Below are positions 10,801-22,800 of a stretch of DNA of 27,989 nt, one piece after another. Every line of letters begins with the position of its first letter. The first letter of the stretch is position 1. The notes under the pieces were generated by a model. The model did not search any database and had not been told where the DNA came from. It saw only the letters and a program-made list of their open reading frames with translations. Made by a program: the position numbers and the translations under genes. The stretch is from Phoronis ovalis (lineage: Eukaryota > Phoronida > Phoronidae), in NCBI GenBank assembly GCA_028565635.1, contig JAOXYB010040061.1, positions 1-27,989 on the forward strand, given 5' to 3'.

Positions 10801-13800
10801 TATATTGCAAGATATTTACTTACAGTTTCTAAGGTCAAGAGTTGGAGGACACAGAAGTGGATGTCATCACGTAACGGCAAAGTTAGAGTCAGAGGATGAC
10901 AAAACATTGCTCTTTGAGTCAAGATTTGAAAGTGGAAATTTACAAAAAGCAATACAAGTGTAAGTACAGTGTGATTTTAAATAAGTTGTTACTATGCTGG
11001 AGAACTTAGGCATATAAACCAGCTGTAAAGGTTGTCTGCTTGTGCTGTTCACGCGTCGTTAACTACAATTAAACACATTGGTAAAAAGTTATTCAAATTA
11101 GAGGAAATTGACCTGTCTAATGTACAATAAATGAATGTACATATTAATTTATTCTTCCACATTCAGTAACAGCTCTGAACAAATAGTTTTGCCTTGGATG
11201 CATCTACTTTTACCATAACATAAGCAATGTGTCGTAGATTACTTTAATGTAGCTGATTTCACTATTGCTTAGTGCTGTTTTATTTTATAATGTTTTCACA
11301 TCTTTGCAGAGGTCCATATGAATATGAGCTGTGGTTAAGAAATGATCTCTACACAAATAAACACACCCAGTGGTTTTACTTCTGTGTATCTAATACTCGT
11401 GCCAACGTCCCATATAGGTTTACTATTGTGAACCTAATGAAGGTAAGGTGATAAAACTGCATGATTGTAATAAGATTTATATTTTGTATTATTATTGTCC
11501 TTAAATAAGTTGGAAAGTGCTGCCTGCTTTTAGAAATATTTGCACAATGTACACCAAAATTGCCAGATACTTTTAAGTGAATTGCCTTTTACTTAAAATC
11601 CTAGTCAAAGCCATGGATTTATAGACTATTGTATATAGTATATAGTATATTGTATATAGTATATTGTATAATTATAGTATATAGTATATTGTATATTGTA
11701 TATAGTGTATACAGTAATAGTCTACTGGACAGTGATCTTTTAACATGATAAACGTGTTTCAATGCAGAAATATTCAGCATTATTCTATACTGTATCAGAA
11801 TATACATTGCAAACCACTCTTAACATTTGAGGTGAAAATGAAAAGTATTGACTTTTATTTTTTAGTCGGACAGTTTATATAATAATGGTATGAAGCCATT
11901 AATGTACAGTAATAAAAGAGCTCAGGAAAAGAAACAAGGCTGGTTGAGAACAGGAAAGGAGATAAAATATTACAAAAATAATGCCACGTTAGTATTAAAA
12001 ATTGTTATTATTAATTATTGAAAAGACCAAATGACTTGTCAGTATTGTTGTTGATAAGAAATTCATCTACCGTTATCATCCTTGCATTTTTTCATCATTT
12101 ATTAATACCTTAAAGTTGCTTTGCTTTATGCCAGTGCGAAGGCATCCAGGTCACTTTAAAGTTGCTAAAGTTAACATTGACCATCAATATTACTGAGTTT
12201 ACAGCTTTCTGTTAATTTGTTAACTGCAAACTTTTTGTGTGAAAATGCCTTCTGCTTCTTTTATTTTATTTTTTTGACATGGATACCACCTGGGAGACCT
12301 TATACTCTATCAGTAAATGTACTGCCATCATGATTCTAGTAATTAGTTTGTTATATTTTTTAAAGCAATCCATCTCTTTCTGAGTTTGTGAAATTTAAAA
12401 ATGCTATAGTGTCAAAATGCTAGTAACTAAAGATTATTTTTACAGATACCCCTCAGGGAAAGGAGAGAAAAATTATTATGCATTAACATTTGTGGTTGAG
12501 TTTCCTCATGACAAGGACTCGTGCTACCTCGCTCACTGCTATCCTTATACATACTCAGACTTACAGGTAATTTTGTCAAAACCTGCAATGTTTTCTGCAG
12601 ATGACTACATTTTATTTCTCTATTATTAGTTAATATTATTTACTTCTTAGATGTTCTGCACTTTGTCATGTGGTCACCCCTGTCAGAGAAATGTATTCAG
12701 AAATATCCAGTGTAGGCAGTGCTTTCTTAAATCACCTCGAGATGTCTTGTGTGATAAATATTCTTTTGTAAACACTGCTCGTACAAATTTTATACTCAGG
12801 CTTATATATAAAATTGGTAATTTTTCAGAGGAATACATAAACATTACGACATAGTTAGGTCATGTACTTAGTCTGTTATACAACTTTTTATTGTAGGACT
12901 ATTTATACAATATGGCAAATGATCCTATTGTGTCAAAGATATGTAAGCAGCGTGTATTATGTCGTACATTAGCTGGTAATCTTGTCTATGTGTTAACAAT
13001 AACTTCACCAAATGATGATGCTGAAAAAGCAAAGGTAAATTAAACCACAAGATTGCTAGAATCTTAATGGTTTAAACAAATGAGTGCATATAGAGTCTTC
13101 TCACAGCTGTTCCATCAGTTGATTTACCCTCTACTTCATGTTTTATACAGGTGCAAACTACCAATCAGTTACATTATAAATAAAGGTTTATCTGACTTTA
13201 AAAAATCAGGAAACAAAATTTTAGAAAAAGAACCTTTAGAGTACATGTATTATACTATATATTATATATCATATCAACAGAAAAAAATTCTAAACCTAAC
13301 AATTATTTTTAATTTTGATAAGTTTGTTATAATTCCTATTGATGCTTAGGTTGCACATGTAGTATTAGGGGGGGGGAGACTGGAACAGCCATGCATGAGA
13401 AGAGTCTATGTCTCTCGGTATTATTATGTGTAGGAAACGGGAGTTATCAGAATTATACACTATCATTGTTTAATCACTTTAAAATAAAAAAGGAGTATAC
13501 ATAAGTTCATAAAATTAATTATATCTTAAAATATACCTTTTCTTACAAGGATTACAATAACAACTTCATTGTAAAAGAACAAATATAATTTTAGTCGCTT
13601 ATGGAACGTAAACTTAAACATATTGCTACAACAGTAGTTTTCATTGTTGTAAGATCTTCAGTGCTGGGGGCATATAGTGAAGACTAGAAACTGAATGCCT
13701 AATATACAATCATTTGATAGTGAAAAAAAATATTCAGTTTCCATTTAAAAAGATACTGTTGGGCTGCTAAAAGCTCTGTTTTTCTTCACTTGTTAGCATA

Positions 13801-16800
13801 TTACTTTAACTAAGCTTAAGTTGTATGACTGCATCATTTGTAGCATAAGAAGGCAGTAGTGGTGACATCAAGGGTGCACCCTGGGGAGAGTAATAGCAGT
13901 TGGATGATGAAAGGCTTTCTAGACTATCTAACAGGAAACTCTGCTGATGCAAAGGTAGTGCTTTATACTTTTACAGTTATTGTCATTTTCATTCAAGTTT
14001 CTAACTTCACATTAATTAGTATTAAATGCAACATAATAGTTAGATTAAGAAATAAGTTGGCTTAACATGTTATTGTTCTGAATGTAAAAGTATTATGTCA
14101 CAAATAAACAACATATAACTGCATTTATGTATAATACTTCAGACTTGTTATTCTTTATTTATTATTTAGTAATTTTACCTAGCTTCAACCATGTGATTGT
14201 ACACTGTCTGTTAATGCACTAAGATTGACTTAAAATGTGTTCGCATTACCTGAATTAAATATTTATACTTAAAACTTGAAAATGCTTTTTTGGGAGCTAA
14301 TTAGATGGAAATGTATTCTTGGTTTTCCGTATTTTTAAGTATCTTTGAATAACATGCATTTAGATCAGTGTGCCATTAAATCACACCAGCAGCAATCAAG
14401 TTGATTGAAATTGTCAGTATTTCAAATTTTTAGCAATCATGTTAAAACTGACATTTACTTTTATCTTTTCAGCTTCTTCGTGACACATTTGTTTTCAAAA
14501 TTGTACCAATGATAAATCCTGATGGTGTTATTGTTGGTAATTATCGGTGCTCATTATCTGGTCGTGATTTAAATAGGAATTATAAATCGGTGCTAAAAGA
14601 TGCCTTTCCTACTGTCTGGCATACTAAAAACATGATTAAACGGTAAGATATTCCAAAAAAATTATGTTGTTAAAAGAGCAAAAATGGGTGACACTGTAAA
14701 GCCGACGTCTTCTGACATGATACCCTGCTGTGACAGGTTAATACCCTGTTCTAGCATGTCAAGCTATACATGAGCTTGTAGGTGAATTCATTTATTGCAT
14801 CTTACAGTATTTACTATACATTTTTGGGTTTGAATTAAAAATTGCACTTAATATTAATTATATACAGAAGAATTAAAAAAGGATGAAATTGAGTAGTTTA
14901 ACTATTATTTTTTTAGATTTCTTGCATTTTGGTGCAAAGATATGACTACGAAGAGTTTTAAATTTATAAACCCAAACAAACTACCTTGAATGAGAGGTGG
15001 GATAACAGAACTCCCTTCAAAGCATTTTTTAAAATTCAACCTCTCTTTGTTTCACAGGTTAGCAGAAGAGAGGGAAATAATTGTATACTGTGATTTACAT
15101 GGACATAGCCGGAAACAAAATGTCTTCATATATGGATGTGAGAATCGGCAGAATCCATCACGCAGACTCAGGGAACGAATATTTCCTGTCATGCTCAGTA
15201 GGAATGCTCCTGACAAGGTAATTATACTCAGTACAAATGAAAGTCTTACAGAAACACATCCCCTGACCAAGAGTTACTTATTGGCTTCAATTTTATTACT
15301 GTTGATAAGTGATTTACCATAGTTACTATTACCAATAATCAAGGTAGCTTGAGCGATGCAAAAAACTATAAATAAAATTGACACATAGTTTATTTAATAA
15401 TCAATAATTTTATTACAGGCCATAAGTTTCAAACAATCTCAGTAAGCAAATAGTCCACTAATTGCTGAATTTAAATTTAATTTTCTGGAAATTTTTCATT
15501 TAATCAGTGAGAATCGATCTTGATGCCTAGTTAGACTAAACAGTATAAAATTGATTTTGTCAAAAATAGTGCTTTTGTCTGTAGTTTAAATTTGAAGACT
15601 GCAAATTTAAAGTTCAGAAAAGTAAAGAAGGAACTGGTCGAATTGTTGTGTGGAACTTTGGTATCATGAATAGCTATACAATGGAGGTTTGTTATGTACT
15701 TTTGAATTAAAATTTGTTTAAAGTTGAAACTGTTAATGTCATCAGAATATTTTCATCTTCGGTAAATTATAAAAGACTGATTAGCAATTGATAATTAAAC
15801 ATATTGTGATACCATCAGTTTGTTTGATATTAAACTTTATTTTTGTTCCATCATTTAACAGGTTTATAGTTACAAATTCGGGATTAAATTTTTCAACAAT
15901 ATTAATGTTAATTGATGCAAAATAAATTTTACAAATGATAGTTAAAATATAATTTTATTAGAAAGAGATGTAGTGTTCAAAATTTTTCCTTCATTTTGAC
16001 CTCTACTTTTTATTGTCAGGCCACATTCTGCGGATCAACTCTGGGGAAGAAGAAGAATTGTCATTTTAATACTGCTGACTTTGAAGCCATGGGCTTCCAT
16101 TTCTGTGATACTTTATTAGATTATTGTGATCCTGATCCAACAAAGGTAATGACTTTAATTTAAACTCGTGTTAAGTAGTACTACTAAAGTTATAAGGCAT
16201 CTTCTACATGATGTGGATAATTGTTAATTATGACAAAGTTGCTTCAGGGGAACTTACTAGCCAACTTCATGTCCAGTGCAATTATCTGTTCCATTGTTTA
16301 CTAAGGAGTAAAAGTGCCCGTTTAATTTGCATTTCATTTTAATCGTTTGCATTATGTAGACTGTGCCTTGTATGTAACCAGACTCCTGTTATTTGTTGAT
16401 GGTAATAAGATTAAAGGAAATTCAAAGTTGAGTTGGCAGCCTCTTTCATTTGTTCTTATCGTCAAATTTCTTGTTAAAATTAAAAGATACACAAAAAAAC
16501 ACAACAATTACTGTTGAATTATTCTTTTTGGTAGCAATCTACAGCAAAGAAATAATAATCACTATTATTTAACATTAATCGCTGTCAGCAAGAAATGAAG
16601 TCATTATTATATAATTATTAATTATCTTTCGAACAATTTGAAAATCTCAAAACTTTGACTATATCTAGTCTATTACTTTAGCAACAGGAACCTGAATTAC
16701 AGAAAGCCAATTCATTTGTTGTATTTTGGCCAACTAATGATTCTCTATACACAAGTTTATTTATAAATTATGAAACTTGTCATTATTCAGTCATTACATG

Positions 16801-19800
16801 TGTTTGCATATTTTATATCATGTTGGCTTTTAGTTGGTTAAACAATTATTAATTAAAAATAATTGTTAATGTCTCGTTAGAAATTTTAACTTTAATCCCT
16901 TGTGATCGTCTGTGACTAATATTGTATCTCTTATTTATTTTTACCATTTTTGCTGCATCTTTCATCGTTGCTGGTTTTACACAAATGGTAATTTGAGGAT
17001 TTACTTTCAATGCAGTTTTAGTACACTTCTCTCAAGTGCATGACATACTGTAGCAGCACATGGCTTTGTTTTAGTGACTAGTTTTAATTGATATTATTTT
17101 TTGAGATGACTGATCTTAAATTAAATTTAAAATATTTCTGTTAATTTTTAAAAAAATTTTGTTATGTGGCTGTTGTAAATATTTATAATCATGGTAATAA
17201 CCCTCCACTATCCATCAAGGAACTTGAAAGCAAAAACAAACATTACCAATTACTATCTGGATTCATTTTTAACCCGAAACTAGTGTGTTTAGACATTTGG
17301 AACTCAAGTCAATTTGTGTCTGTAAATTACATGCAGAGCAAACATGGTAACGTAGTTTTGATCAACCAACTGATTGACAGTCTCAATTTCAATAAGGAAT
17401 AAGAATTGTATAATTTCTTCACTAGAACTGTTTGACAGTTAGAAATGAAATTGTTAAGGCAGTGAGAGACTTTCTGAGCCGTAAATGTAACCAGAGTTAC
17501 TAGCATATTGCTTGTTCGATAGAGACGAAATGCTTCATGTTGCTGTAGTTAGACACTATAATTTCACATGTCCAGTATAGGATCGCAAGCATGCAGTTTA
17601 ATATTGCAGACCCAGTAATGTATCTGCTGACAGCTATAGCTTTAGTTTCTCAGTCTTGGCATGCATATTTAAATAGTAATATTATTAATATTCAGTCCCA
17701 TATTATTAAATTAAGGATGGATGGTATTGTTTTTGTAGTATATTGCGTGTTCTTGAAGCCTACACTTTGCTTTTCATTTACACAACAGCACTGAATTGCA
17801 TTAAGTTCATTGGTATATTTCACTACAGACTCTTAAGTTCAAGTGAGTGATCTTGACATTTCAGTCCATTGCAATACCTGTGGTTGTAGTCGTCTGCTGT
17901 GTAGCCTACACATTAAGCATGCTATATCGTTTAGTTAGATTTTATTATTCTATGCTTGTAATAATTAACCGCTCTTGTTTTAGTGTGCCAAAATTTTATC
18001 TGAATTGGAGGAACATGTTAAGCAGGAGATCTTGGCACGACTGGAGAAGCAACGGCTTGCTGGCCTATTACCTGACTCTATGGAATGTGTTGATCTCTCT
18101 GAAGATTTTGCATCAGATCTTGAGTCAAGGTAGAGTTTGAGTAATCCACTAGTGTTTTACTTTATTGAGTGTGAGTCATCTACAGTTTACACTATCAGAG
18201 GATATACAGATTTTTGACAAATTGTTTTTTGCTAAAAGCAGTCGTAGCATTTGTGCATTGTCAAAATTAGTGCATGTTTTGAATAAATTTATTTTTTGTG
18301 TATCTAATTTTTTGTATTTTTAGTGATGGCGGCTCAGATAGTTCTGTGTCAGATGGTCTTCCTGTGCAATTACAATACCTCGCAGATAACAATGTAACTA
18401 TAAGACAAAAGGATTGATTTTTCATTCCACCTCATTACAAGACAATTTGTTGATTATTACACTATTTAGCATCACTGAGGCTTTACACAGCTTTGACATT
18501 TTTATGTAGCAGCAAGTGAAATTATTCTTGCTAGCTTGATGCCTATCTGAAAGAATTTAGATAAATGGATAATCATCATCATGGCATCACCATGGCCTAC
18601 ACAAAAGCAAAAGCCAGGGTAGAAAAAGAAAAAAAAAATTAATATCTTTAATTTGTTGCCGTGAATGGTAGTTACATGAGTACTTTAAAATCACCTTGTA
18701 ATCACAATAAAATCTCTGTTTTGTGTCATCATGAAACGTAATGAGTTTAAAAACTAAAGCCTAATGTGTAATTTCTTGACAGTGTATATTGTGACATATG
18801 AAGTTAACCCAAAACTATTTTTTACAGCTGATTAAAGGTGACAAGAAAAAAAAGAAATTGAAAAGCAAAAAAGAGCGTGATCAACAAAGAAGCGGCCGAC
18901 ATTCTGGACAAGTAAATAGTTTTTACCCAATCAGCATAATTTCTTTCTCAGCTTACTCAGACTTGTTTCTGAGTTGTTTTGAAATGCGTGTAAATTAGTT
19001 GCTGCAAAGAATGCTTAATATTAATTTCACTGATTCTGCAAATATGCGCATTTATTTACACATGAAAAAGGAGATGGCTTCTCTCCAAGAAATTAATATC
19101 ATGAAATCCTTTTGAGGTACTGTTAAACACAGTTCAGTGTATAGAGACAGCTTACAATACTGACAGTTTTGTTGCTTGCTGCATTGTCACACATTAATTA
19201 GTTCAAGCCACTATTTACACCTTTCACTGTAGGATAATGCACTTTATTTAATTGTAGAGTTGAGGATCCAATTTCCTAAAAGTACACTTTAGAAGTACTT
19301 TTATTTTTAACAATATCAAAATTACATTACTTTGACAAACCTGTTAAAATTTAGTGAGATCAGACTTGAGAGGATCATCAATTCTAGCATATCTTAGACT
19401 TTTAGGGATGTTTATAATATCTTAGACTTTTAGGGATGTGTATAATATATTATAACTACTGTATATGGATACTTGGCTCCTGCACTTGTTGCAAATTTCG
19501 CTATTAGCATTATCACCTGTGCACATTATAAATGCATTTCAGTCTTTGTACGAGTCACAACATGAATGTAAAACCAAGTCTAACAGTGCACAAACAACAA
19601 CTAGCAATGAATCCAATTCTGCCAAAGCTCGGGTAAGCACGCTCACTTGCTTTCTAACATGTGTCAATATTGAGTTTGCTAAAGAGCCAACAAAATAGAA
19701 AAATAACAACCTTCTACACTCTGTTGCAAAGCACATAATACAACCATTTTACATGTAGTTTAATTTTATTTGGTTACATTTTGCTTCAGTAGCTACATTT

Positions 19801-22800
19801 GACATGAAGATAAACTTAATGTAAATGGTTTCAATACTTGTTATATAAATACAGAATGTGACCAAGTTAAATTTTCATGTTTTAGTTATTTAAGTTACAT
19901 TTTGTGCATGTGGTAGGTAAGGATTTAAACTCAGTGCTAAATTCAAATTCTCTTGGAAAAAAAGTGTATCAATTACAGTAATCTAGTTTCAGTTTGAAGC
20001 AATAATAATTTGTTGCATTACTCCTTAGAAAAAAATACCAGCTACATATTGAGGGTCACCTGGGATGATCTGCGTAGTACACTCAGATAATTCAGCATGA
20101 TGTATGCTTATTAATATTTTTAGGTAACTGTACGCTATTCCTCAGGATCTGCCAAGAGTCGGTCAGGCAGAAGTGCCAGTGTCATTCCAACACATACACA
20201 CATTAGAAGTGAATCTCGGGCAGAAAAGAAACGGGAGGTAAGTCTGCATAGGACTATGTGTGGTACACTGTAGGACAAATACAAGGCTAGGTGGGGGATT
20301 GCAATTTAAATGTGAAGATGGCTTTAATTTGTTCTGATAATAAATACATCCAATTTAAAAAAGAAGTTGTTTTGTAAATTATCTCCTAACATGCTGGAAA
20401 TTTGGATAAAAAAATGTAAAAAGATGTGTTTGGTAATAATTGCATCATACTGTATTATTTCTAGAGTTTAACCTTGCAAATACTTGACAACCATATTTTG
20501 GCAAACAAAGATATTTATTTAATTTTCACATCAATTGACACACACTTTTTAATTGATTTCCTATTAATTCAATTATCCCATTTTTTACAGTAGTTTCACA
20601 GCCATAAAAGAAAAACATACTTATCCTAATTTTTTTTTATTCATATTTTTAATTATTTACATTGACAATTAATTTATAATTAACATCTGTTTGTTTTGTT
20701 ACACTCAAATTTTACAAGCATACATACACAATTAATGAACTAATATGTTTAAACTGTATTCGTTTAGACATGGTAACACAGTTACAACTGTTGATATTTA
20801 ATAAACACCATCTTGTTAAAAAACAAAAGCAGTTATTATTTCATGAAATCACAAACCTGAAATATAATATTTAGTACTTTTATGGTATTTTGTGCAAGTA
20901 CCCAATTAAAATCTTTTACTTAAAAATATATTGATTTGTTTAATTTATGCAATAACGATTGACTGTGTAATTATTCAGAAAGCAAAAGCTACCAATCAGG
21001 AAGTAAGTTACTTGCATGAAATGAGAATTTGGGTTTTTAAGCATGGCTGTTTGTTTTTTGATGTTTTTTTTTTTGGTGCATTTAAAACTACTTTTTTGTG
21101 CTGCATGAGCTCAGGCATGTGCTTGCCTGTTTGCTTTTAACTTTATTTATTGAAATACATATTAAGAAACATTTCTGGAAACCCTACTTATATTATAAGG
21201 AATTTATTTTAAATGTGATTGAACAATTGGGCTTTGCAATAATAGCATGTTTTTGCATGTCTTATTTACAAAACGGGATATTCTTATTTTGAATGAACAT
21301 TTCTAATCATTTTATGTCTGAATATTAATTAGATTAAGCTTGTTACCTACAGTGTTCAGATGCACTACCTGTATTTTCAATGAAATCCTCTCGCTTTGTT
21401 TCCATTTCTATAAACCATGATTTAATATAATTTTACTTTTTGATAAAAAAATCTTCTGTTAGAACTATCCCATATAAGGTAGCATGTCTCTCATGCATAT
21501 TTTATAATGCGTACCTGATTATAAAATGATAATTAATCTTTTTCTTATATGTTGCACCTATTCATAGTATTTTGTTGAATTTATTGCTTTGCTTTGCTTT
21601 TGCTTGAACCTATGACACACCAACATGTTTGTTTTAACTCACCATACCCTCTAACATATGCTAAGTTTTTGAAGAATGTTTAAAATTGCATATTTCTTAA
21701 TCCTTATATAAAAAAATTCTAAGCCCAATAATTAAAAGGGTGTCCTGTATTTAAAAAAAAAAGATATCTAACTTAAGTTTCAGATCTTAGTTTCCAAGAT
21801 TTATTGCTTTACACTAGTCTTGAATCTAAAGAGAGAAATTTCCATTATGATATTCTTGTGAGACAATTTGTTGCGTGTTGTGAATTTTTGCACAGTTTGA
21901 ATAAAATTTCTGATTTTATTTCATGACTAGAAACTGCACATTCCCAATTTTTCATATTAGTAAGTTATTTAGTTACTTCCCACTTCTAGCAGACTTCCGT
22001 AGAGTTGATATTAAATGTCCCGTCAAGTCCTTTGTTTTGTGTAGTCTTTAAGCATGTTGGTGTTTGCCTGTAGGATAATGATTCTAATGATTCTTCCTCG
22101 CATGCCAAGGAATCTCCTACATCTGTGCATGATATAGATGCTGCTAACGATACAAAGGTAGGATAGAATTTGTATAGTTTGCTTTCTTTTAGTTTCTAGT
22201 AGAGATGAATCAAGCTGGGTAGTTTTCATCTAATAGTAGCTCCAAACAGTTTTTAGTGTCATTGTAGATGGTAGTGTAAGTGAAAACCCTAGCTGATGGC
22301 CTAAAATAATTATTTTCATTTGTAAACATCGTTTTATTCACGCTTCATTGATATTTGTATCAGTCTTATATACTTTTACTGTTTAACATGTCATATTGAG
22401 TAATTAAGTGCATATAACATTTCAAAATTGCTTTGGTCTGTAATATAACTTTTCATGATTGTTTTCAGTGCATTAGCGTTAAGTGTTCTATGTAAAACTA
22501 TTTGGAAATGAGTTGTATATTTTTCAACAGTTTTAGCCTTCTTTCCAACTGATAGTGGCATTACCTGAAGTGATGCACCTATTATTGAATTGGTCATTGA
22601 GAAATTCAGAATTTTGTTATATTTTATTTGTAAACATTCTCTTTTTATACTACTTCTTAGACTGAATATCTTGAAGCTCTTACAAATGCATACCTCAAGA
22701 GTGGTGTACTTCAAAAGAGTGAGCAGCCAAAAGGTAATTATTAAACAAAAAATTGTATTACAGTTATGTATCATATTTATGTGTTGCTGAAGTTGTACAT

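Larger units (their letters stand above)
9977..12896 (+). other. AGBL3: Introns 4 to 9 (276-490 bp each)
   Basis: Introns 9977-10466, 10550-10825, 10960-11309, 11443-11865, 11988-12445 and 12567-12896. All are GT-AG. Only intron 7 holds a notable repeat (11622-11724). The others are AT-rich with no further feature seen. Confidence 0.85.
13035..16019 (+). other. AGBL3: Introns 10 to 14 (333-809 bp each)
   Basis: Introns 13035-13843, 13955-14472, 14643-15057, 15218-15584 and 15687-16019. All are GT-AG. Intron 10 contains the G9 run. No other feature seen. Confidence 0.85.
18394..22660 (+). other. AGBL3: Introns 17 to 22 (tail region, 434-1071 bp each)
   Basis: Introns 18394-18827, 18912-19542, 19633-20123, 20238-20978, 21003-22073 and 22158-22660. 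All separate phase-0 junctions. Intron 17 holds the alternative stop and AATAAA, and intron 18 holds the 28-bp duplication. The remainder is AT-rich with nothing recognised. Confidence 0.8.

Noticed and set aside
10656-11052. Minus-strand frames of 61-98 codons
   Set aside because: They are antisense to exon 6 and its introns, with no domains.
11619-11807. Tyr/Thr-rich minus-strand frame
   Set aside because: It is a translation of the TATAGTATATTG minisatellite.
12567-12629. Continuation of exon 9 into the intron
   Set aside because: Conserved family sequence stops at the donor and resumes at exon 10, so the extra codons are intronic.
15052-15270. 72-codon minus-strand frame
   Set aside because: It is antisense to exon 13, which encodes the conserved zinc-ligand motif. 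A shadow.
17166-17402. 78-codon open frame in intron 15
   Set aside because: It starts at GTG and has no motif. No flanking splice signals fit the phase-0 requirement, and neighbouring exons join cleanly without it.
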